A DNA stretch of 64,000 nucleotides, from contig CP136508.1 of NCBI GenBank assembly GCA_008011715.2, positions 1,736,001-1,800,000 on the forward strand, read 5' to 3'. This document shows, piece after piece, positions 58,838-64,000 of this stretch; positions within the stretch are counted from its first letter, which is position 1, and every line of letters starts with the position of its first letter. Source of the DNA: [Empedobacter] haloabium (GTDB lineage Bacteria > Pseudomonadota > Gammaproteobacteria > Burkholderiales > Burkholderiaceae_D). Below the pieces are notes generated by a model. That model saw only the letters and a program-made list of their open reading frames with translations, was not told the DNA's origin and ran no database searches. The translations under genes were made by a program, and so were the position numbers.

Positions 58838-60895
58838 TCATTGCGCCGGCATCAGCTGCGCCGGCGTCTCCTGGTGGCTGGGCTGCGCGGCCGCGCGGGC
58901 GCGCAGGGCCGTGCGCACGCCGTAGACCAGCACGGCCAGCACCACGACCATGAAGAAGCCCGCCAGGGTGGCGTTGACGTAGTCGTTGAAGATCACCTGG
59001 TGCATCTGCTCGACCGACTTGGCCGGTGCCAGCACCTCGCCCTTGGCCAGCGCGGCCGAGTACTTGTCGGCGTGCGCCAGGAAGCCGATCTTCGGATTGG
59101 CGTGCCAGATCTTCTGCCAGCCGGCCGTCAGGGTGCACAGCAGCAGCCAGATCGTCGGCACGATCGTCACCCAGGCGTAGCGGCTGCGCTTCATCTTGAA
59201 CAGCACCACGGTCGCGAGGATCAGCGCGATCCCGGCCAGCATCTGGTTGGCGATGCCGAACAGCGGCCACAGGGTGTTGATGCCGCCCAGCGGATCGACC
59301 ACGCCCTGGTACAGGAAATAGCCCCAGGCGGCCACGCACAGGGCGGTTGCCAGCAGGCTGGCGAACACATTGTCGGTCTGCTTCAGGGACGGCACGAAGG
59401 CACCCAGCAGGTCCTGCAGCATGAAGCGGCCGGCGCGCGTGCCCGCGTCCACCGCCGTCAGGATGAACAGCGCCTCGAACAGGATGGCGAAGTGGTACCA
59501 GAACGCCATCATGGCCTGGCCGCCGATCGCGCTCGACAGGATGTGCGCCATGCCGACGGCCAGGGTCGGCGCGCCGCCGGCGCGCGAGATGATGGTGTGC
59601 TCGCCCACGTCCTTCGCCGTTTGCGTCAGCATCTCCGGCGTCACGTAGAAGCCCCATTGCGAGATGGCTTGCGCGGCCGATTCGGCCGTGGTGCCGATCA
59701 GCGCGGCCGGGCTGTTCATCGCGAAGTAGACGCCCGGCTCGATGGTCGACGCGGCCACCAGCGCCATGACGGCGACGAACGATTCCATCAGCATCGCGCC
59801 GTAGCCGATGAAGCGGGCGTGGGTTTCGTTCTCGATCATCTTCGGCGTGGTGCCGGACGAGATCAGCGCATGGAAGCCGGAGACGGCACCGCAGGCGATC
59901 GTGATGAACAGGAAAGGGAACAGGTTGCCGGTCCAGACCGGGCCGGTGCCGTCGATGAACTTGGTCAGCGACGGCATCTTCAGCATCGGTGCCACGATGA
60001 CGATGCCCAGCGCCAGGCCGACGATGGTGCCGATCTTCAAGAAGGTGGAGAGATAATCGCGCGGCGCCAGCAGCAGCCAGACCGGCAGCACGGAGGCGAC
60101 GAAGCCGTAGCCGATCAGCATCCAGGTCAGCTCGGTACCGGTGAAGTTGAACATCGCGCCCCATACCGGGTGCTCCTGGACGTACTGGCCGCCGAGGATG
60201 GCCAGCATCAGCAGCACGAAGCCGATGATCGACACCTCGCCGACGCGGCCCACGCGCACGAAGCGCGAGTACAGGCCCATGAAGACGGCGATCGGGATCG
60301 TGGCCATCACGGTGAAGGTGCCCCATGGGGATCCAGTCAGCGCCTTCACGACGATCAGCGCCAGCACGGCCAGGATGATCACCATGATCATGAAGGTGCC
60401 GAACAGCGCGATGGTGCCGGGGATCGGCCCCAGCTCGGACTTGATCAGGTCACCCAGCGAACGGCCGTCGCGGCGCATCGACAGGAACAGCACGAAGAAG
60501 TCCTGCACGGCGCCGGCGAACACCACGCCGGCCAGGATCCACAGCATGCCGGGCAGGTAGCCCATCTGCGCGGCCAGCACGGGGCCGACCAGCGGGCCGG
60601 CGCCGGCGATGGCGGCGAAGTGGTGCCCGAACAGCACGTTTTTGTTGGTGGGGACGTAATCGAGGCCGTCGTTGTGCTGGTACGCCGGCGTCATGCGGCG
60701 CGGGTCGAGGCCCATCACGTCGCGCGCGATGTACAGGCTGTAGAAGCGGTAGGCGATCAGGTAGACGCAGACGGCCGCGATGACGATCCAGATGGCGCTG
60801 ATCGGCTCGCCCCGTTTCAGTGCGATGACCCCCAGCGCGCCGGCGCCGGCCAGCGACAGCGCCGCCCAGCCGAGCTTCTTGTAAAGCTGATTCAT
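58838..60895 (-). CDS. cstA: carbon starvation protein CstA-type pyruvate/peptide transporter
   Basis: A 685-residue protein with about 16 membrane helices. It has the family's FGHHFAAIAGAGPLVGPVLAAQ near residue 88 and FHALISSGTTPKMIENE near 360. CstA/BtsT proteins take up pyruvate (or peptides) during carbon limitation. It is divergent from the sensor kinase at 61057 and followed by ybdD, the same module as in BtsSR-controlled systems. Confidence 0.96.
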   Translation of the reverse strand: MNQLYKKLGWAALSLAGAGALGVIALKRGEPISAIWIVIAAVCVYLIAYRFYSLYIARDVMGLDPRRMTPAYQHNDGLDYVPTNKNVLFGHHFAAIAGAGPLVGPVLAAQMGYLPGMLWILAGVVFAGAVQDFFVLFLSMRRDGRSLGDLIKSELGPIPGTIALFGTFMIMVIILAVLALIVVKALTGSPWGTFTVMATIPIAVFMGLYSRFVRVGRVGEVSIIGFVLLMLAILGGQYVQEHPVWGAMFNFTGTELTWMLIGYGFVASVLPVWLLLAPRDYLSTFLKIGTIVGLALGIVIVAPMLKMPSLTKFIDGTGPVWTGNLFPFLFITIACGAVSGFHALISSGTTPKMIENETHARFIGYGAMLMESFVAVMALVAASTIEPGVYFAMNSPAALIGTTAESAAQAISQWGFYVTPEMLTQTAKDVGEHTIISRAGGAPTLAVGMAHILSSAIGGQAMMAFWYHFAILFEALFILTAVDAGTRAGRFMLQDLLGAFVPSLKQTDNVFASLLATALCVAAWGYFLYQGVVDPLGGINTLWPLFGIANQMLAGIALILATVVLFKMKRSRYAWVTIVPTIWLLLCTLTAGWQKIWHANPKIGFLAHADKYSAALAKGEVLAPAKSVEQMHQVIFNDYVNATLAGFFMVVVLAVLVYGVRTALRARAAAQPSHQETPAQLMPAQ

Positions 60896-60959
60896 GGTTC
60901 CTCCAATGGTGCTGCTGCCAGCCGCCGACGGCGGTCTGCGCGCAACTTATCGCCAGTAT

Positions 60960-61056
60960 TCATGAGGCGTATAACTGCCACAAGCGCAGCACTACGCAGT
61001 TCGCCTCCGTAGTACTACGTAGCAGCGGCCCCGCGCGCGCAACGTACAATCCGAGG
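60960..61056. promoter_or_regulatory. divergent cstA / sensor-kinase control region
   Basis: Contains a perfect 12-bp palindrome CGTAGTACTACG (61008-61019) overlapping ACTACG...CGTAGT (60991-61013) and CTACGTAG (61015-61022). Repeats of TACTACG-type sites suit a NarL/FixJ-type response regulator such as that encoded at 62406. Confidence 0.5.
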
Positions 61057-62409
61057 ATGAAACTGCGCCAGAAAGTCCTGTTCCTCGCCATCGTGCCGCT
61101 GGTCCTGGCGCTGTGCGCCATCGCGCTGGCGGTGCGCCACCAATCGAACCTGCTGGCGGCGCAGCAGAAGGCGGCCATCGAGCAGGCCTACCTGGCCAGC
61201 AAGGAAGCGGAGCTGAAGCACTACGTGACCCTGGCGCTGCATTCGGTCGCCCACCTCAGCGGCCGCAACGATCCCGCGGCGCTGGACGAGGCCAAGCGCA
61301 TCCTGTCCTCGCTCTCGTTCGGCGACGACGGCTACTTCTTCGTCTACGACATGCAGGGCAACAGCCTGATGCACCCGCGCCAGCCGGAGCTGGTGGGGCG
61401 CAATCTGCTGGCCATGAAGGACGGCGCCGGCAACCCGACCATCTTGCGCCTGCTGGCGCGCGCCCGCGCCGGCGGCGGGCTGGAACGCTATTACTGGGTC
61501 AAGCCCTCGACCCACCGCGAGGTGGCCAAGCTGGGTTACGTGATCCCGATGAAGGAGTGGGGCTGGATGCTGGGTACCGGCATCTATCTCGACGACGTGG
61601 AGGGCGCGCTGGCCCGCATCGACGCCCAGCAGCGCGGCAATATCCAGAACACCATGCTGTGGATCGCCGGGATCGCGATCCTGTCGGCGCTGGCCGTCGG
61701 CGTCTCGGGCCTGGCACTGAACGTGTCGGAATCGCGCGTGGCCGACGCCAAGCTGAAGGCGCTGGCGCAGCGCGTGGTCGAGTCGCAGGAAGAGGAGCGG
61801 GCACGCCTGTCGCGCGACCTGCACGACGGCATCAGCCAATGGCTGGTGTCGATCAAGCTGCGCATCGAGGCCGGCATTGTGCGGCTGACCACCTCGCCGC
61901 CGCAGACCGAGAAGGCGGTGACGATGTTCGAGCACACGGCCGAACAGCTGAACAAGGTGCTGGGCGAGGTGCGCCGCATCTCGCACAACCTGCGGCCGGC
62001 GGTGCTGGACGATATCGGCCTGGCCGCCGCGCTGGCGCACCTGGCCGGCGAGTTCCAGCAGACCAGCGGCATGCCGGTGCAGTTCACGGCAACCGGCCGC
62101 ACCGACCGCCTGCTGGACGTGGCCAACACGGTGCTGTTCCGCATCGCCCAGGAAGCGTTGACCAATATCGAGCGGCACGCGCACGCCAGCCGCATCGCCC
62201 TGGCGCTGACGGGCGACGCCGACGGCGTGACCCTGGCGATCAGCGACGACGGCGTCGGCTTCGACGCGGCCGGCATCGCCCAGCACCCGCAGCGCGGCAT
62301 CGGCCTGCGCAACATGATGGAGCGGATGGAGTCGATCGGCGGCCGCTTCGAACTGACTTCGGGGGCGGATGGCACCGTCGTGCGCGCCCGCGTGGAGAAC
62401 GGCAAATGA
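61057..62409 (+). CDS. single-cache sensor histidine kinase (NarX/HisKA_3 type)
   Basis: A 450-residue protein. TM1 at 7-27, an extracellular cache domain (about 35-190; DDGYFFVYDMQGNSLMHP and EWGWMLGTGIYLDDVE), TM2 at 200-222, then HisKA_3 with His256 in LSRDLHDGISQWL, and a HATPase (DDGVGFD, GIGLRNMMERMESIGG). Cache kinases of this type often bind small carboxylates such as pyruvate or acetate. It overlaps the regulator gene by ATGA. Being divergent to cstA, it may sense its substrate. Confidence 0.94.
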   Translation: MKLRQKVLFLAIVPLVLALCAIALAVRHQSNLLAAQQKAAIEQAYLASKEAELKHYVTLALHSVAHLSGRNDPAALDEAKRILSSLSFGDDGYFFVYDMQGNSLMHPRQPELVGRNLLAMKDGAGNPTILRLLARARAGGGLERYYWVKPSTHREVAKLGYVIPMKEWGWMLGTGIYLDDVEGALARIDAQQRGNIQNTMLWIAGIAILSALAVGVSGLALNVSESRVADAKLKALAQRVVESQEEERARLSRDLHDGISQWLVSIKLRIEAGIVRLTTSPPQTEKAVTMFEHTAEQLNKVLGEVRRISHNLRPAVLDDIGLAAALAHLAGEFQQTSGMPVQFTATGRTDRLLDVANTVLFRIAQEALTNIERHAHASRIALALTGDADGVTLAISDDGVGFDAAGIAQHPQRGIGLRNMMERMESIGGRFELTSGADGTVVRARVENGK

Positions 62410-63041
62410 CGCTGCAAAAGATGATCCGGATTCTGTTGGTGGACGACCATCCGCTGGTGCGCGACGGCCTGCGCGCACGCCTCGAGGCCGTGCCGGCGTT
62501 CGACGTGGTGGGCGAGGCCGGCAGCGCGGCCGAGGCGCTGGAGGTGGCGCGCCTGCGGGCGCCGGATCTGGTCCTGATGGACATCAATATGCGCGGCAAG
62601 AACGGCATCGAGGCGACGGCCGAGTTTCGCGCCCAGTTCCCCGCGATCGCGGTGCTGATCCTGTCGATGCACGACAAGCAGGACTACGTGGCGCAAGCCA
62701 TCGCCGCCGGCGCGCGCGGCTACGTGCTGAAGGACGCGCCGGGCAAGGACATCGTCGTCGCCATCGAGACCGTGATGTCGGGCGGGATCTACTACAGCGC
62801 CGCGCTGGCGGCCCAACTTGCGCGCCCGGCCAACGGGCCCCAGGAAGAAGCGCTGACGGCACGCGAGCAGGAAGTGCTGCGCCATATCGCGGCCGGGGAA
62901 TCGAACAAGCAGATCGCCCGCGCGCTCGACCTGTCGGTGCGCACCGTCGAGACGCATCGCCTGAATATCAAGCGCAAGCTGGGCATCGAAGGCCAGGCGG
63001 AACTGATCCGTTACGCCGTCCAGCACGCACCGGAGATGTAA
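62406..63041 (+). CDS. NarL/FixJ-type response regulator
   Basis: A 211-residue protein from ATG 62406. REC with phospho-Asp59 (DLVLMDINMRGKNG) and Lys in YVLKDAPG, then a LuxR-type HTH (LTAREQEVLRHIAAGESNKQ, VETHRLNIKRKLG). It is translationally coupled to the kinase and probably binds the palindromes upstream of cstA. Confidence 0.95.
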   Translation: MTLQKMIRILLVDDHPLVRDGLRARLEAVPAFDVVGEAGSAAEALEVARLRAPDLVLMDINMRGKNGIEATAEFRAQFPAIAVLILSMHDKQDYVAQAIAAGARGYVLKDAPGKDIVVAIETVMSGGIYYSAALAAQLARPANGPQEEALTAREQEVLRHIAAGESNKQIARALDLSVRTVETHRLNIKRKLGIEGQAELIRYAVQHAPEM

Positions 63042-63226
63042 AAGAAGCAAACTGGCTGGCATGTCAACGGTCGGGCGTAAACCGTTGTAGCGGGTGGACA
63101 AATGTTGGCTTGTGGAATTGGTTCTCTACCGTGCGTACATGTACTCAAGGCAATTTCTGCTATATTCCACCACGGCTACTTTTGCCTGATTGAAAATTTT
63201 TGACCGTTTTCCTGACCAAGATCGCT

Positions 63227-64000
63227 ATGTCCGCTGACCAAAGTTCGTTCCCGCTGGCCGGGCTGGAAGCCGTGGCGAACGCCCAGCACCAGTGGGTGGC
63301 GCTGGCGCTGACCCCGGCGCCGGGGCCGGACGCATGGCAGGCCGTGCTGCGACTGCTGGGCTATCCGGACGTGGGCGCCGCGCTGGCGCCGCTGGACTGC
63401 ATCGTCACGCTCGATGAGCCGCTGCGCCTGCTGGACGAGCATATGGGGGCGCTGCCACCGAGTCGCGTCGTGCTGCGCCTTCCGGCCGCGGTGCTGGCCG
63501 AGGCGCCCGTGCGCAAGCGCTGCACGGAGCTGGTCGAGCAGGGCTATCGCATCGTCGTGGATGGCGAACCGGGCGTGCATGGCAGCCAGGTCGGCGTGCG
63601 CGGTGTCACGGCCGATTGCGCCATCGGCTTGCCGTCCGCGCTGGCCCTGATGAGTCTCCCGGGGCCGCACTGGGCGCGCAACGTGCCCGGCGCGGCGCGT
63701 CTGGCCGTGTGCCGCGCGGCCGGCATGACGTGGTTCAGCGGCCCGTACGAGCGCGAGCCGATGCCGGAAAAAGGCGACGGCACGGCGCGCAAGCGGCTGC
63801 TGGCGCTACTGGGCCTGCTGGCGCGCGACGCCGATTCGCGCGAACTGGAGACGGTGCTGAAGCAGGACCCGGCGCTGTCGTATCACCTGCTCAAGCTCGT
63901 CAACTCGGCCGCGTTCGCGCTGTCGGCGCCGATCCATAACTTCGGCCAGGCCATCAATATGCTGGGCCGGCGCCAGCTGCAGCGCTGGCTGCAATTGCTG
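63227..64000 (+). CDS. HDOD-domain signalling protein, 3' truncated
   Basis: ATG at 63227 opens a frame that is still open at base 64000 (258 codons). The N-terminal 190 residues resemble a degenerate EAL domain (RIVVDGEPGVHGSQVGVRGV). From about residue 200 the HDOD pattern begins: LETVLKQDPALSYHLLKLVNSAAFAL, then GQAINMLGRRQLQRWLQLL. This is the YuxH-like EAL-HDOD layout. It likely acts as a signalling scaffold rather than an enzyme. The only ribosome-binding signal is weak (AAG). Confidence 0.85.
   Translation, partial: MSADQSSFPLAGLEAVANAQHQWVALALTPAPGPDAWQAVLRLLGYPDVGAALAPLDCIVTLDEPLRLLDEHMGALPPSRVVLRLPAAVLAEAPVRKRCTELVEQGYRIVVDGEPGVHGSQVGVRGVTADCAIGLPSALALMSLPGPHWARNVPGAARLAVCRAAGMTWFSGPYEREPMPEKGDGTARKRLLALLGLLARDADSRELETVLKQDPALSYHLLKLVNSAAFALSAPIHNFGQAINMLGRRQLQRWLQLL

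Overview
The window is a GC-rich chromosomal segment of a betaproteobacterium in the Burkholderiales. It most resembles the Oxalobacteraceae (Massilia/Duganella/Pseudoduganella type). The grounds are the gene order tol-pal, glyA-nrdR-pilus genes-ribD-ribE, ribBA-ribH-nusB and dnaX-ybaB-recR, the PEP-CTERM proteins, and intergenic GGGGACAGACCCC-type palindromes. The taxonomic call is inference from gene content; there is no rRNA here.

Layout. 1-7.9 kb: a DUF418 membrane protein (cut by the window edge), YigZ, two small related unknown genes, a PEP-CTERM protein with a cohesin-like domain next to a secreted dockerin-bearing metallopeptidase, a second PEP-CTERM protein with an EF-hand loop, and a RidA-like protein. 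8.0-8.3 kb: three identical tRNA-Lys(UUU) genes. 8.4-13.7 kb: the complete Tol-Pal envelope operon (ybgC-tolQ-tolR-tolA-tolB-pal-cpoB). 13.8-16.8 kb: a short-chain dehydrogenase, glyA behind a ZTP riboswitch and a good sigma-70-type promoter, then nrdR. 17-22.2 kb: a tightly overlapping minor-pilin operon (pilV, pilW, pilX, pilY1, pilE-like, fimT-like) that runs into ribD and ribE.

24-35 kb is the accessory region. It holds a degenerate IS110-like protein, a frameshifted membrane-protein gene, and a type VI secretion module on the minus strand: vgrG, a phospholipase D effector, three tandem Sel1-type immunity paralogs and a PAAR-like protein. The immunity/PAAR part has been duplicated and then rearranged by internal deletions. 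One copy is an out-of-frame-derived immunity-PAAR fusion and another keeps only the last few PAAR residues. This is the most unusual locus in the window, together with the cohesin/dockerin pair at 3-6 kb.

35-43 kb: a Kef-type antiporter, OsmC, a small membrane protein, an SMP-30-type lactonase and a large REC-GAF-PAS-GGDEF-EAL-REC regulator. 42.7-49 kb: ribBA (with a GTP cyclohydrolase II domain lacking its zinc site), ribH, nusB, a lytic transglycosylase, a ubiD-family gene, the 4.5S SRP RNA and a DUF2987-like exported protein. 49-53 kb: dnaX-ybaB-yciI-recR. 53-58.5 kb: two small unknown genes, a REC-GGDEF-EAL protein and a hybrid histidine kinase. 58.6-63 kb: YbdD and CstA, divergent from a cache-domain histidine kinase/NarL-type regulator pair that may control them. 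The window ends inside an HDOD-domain gene.

The window carries most of the riboflavin pathway in two places (ribD-ribE and ribBA-ribH), and one-carbon metabolism with riboswitch control. It also holds two second-messenger/phosphorelay modules and an interbacterial antagonism cassette. No structural T6SS genes and no CRISPR array were seen.
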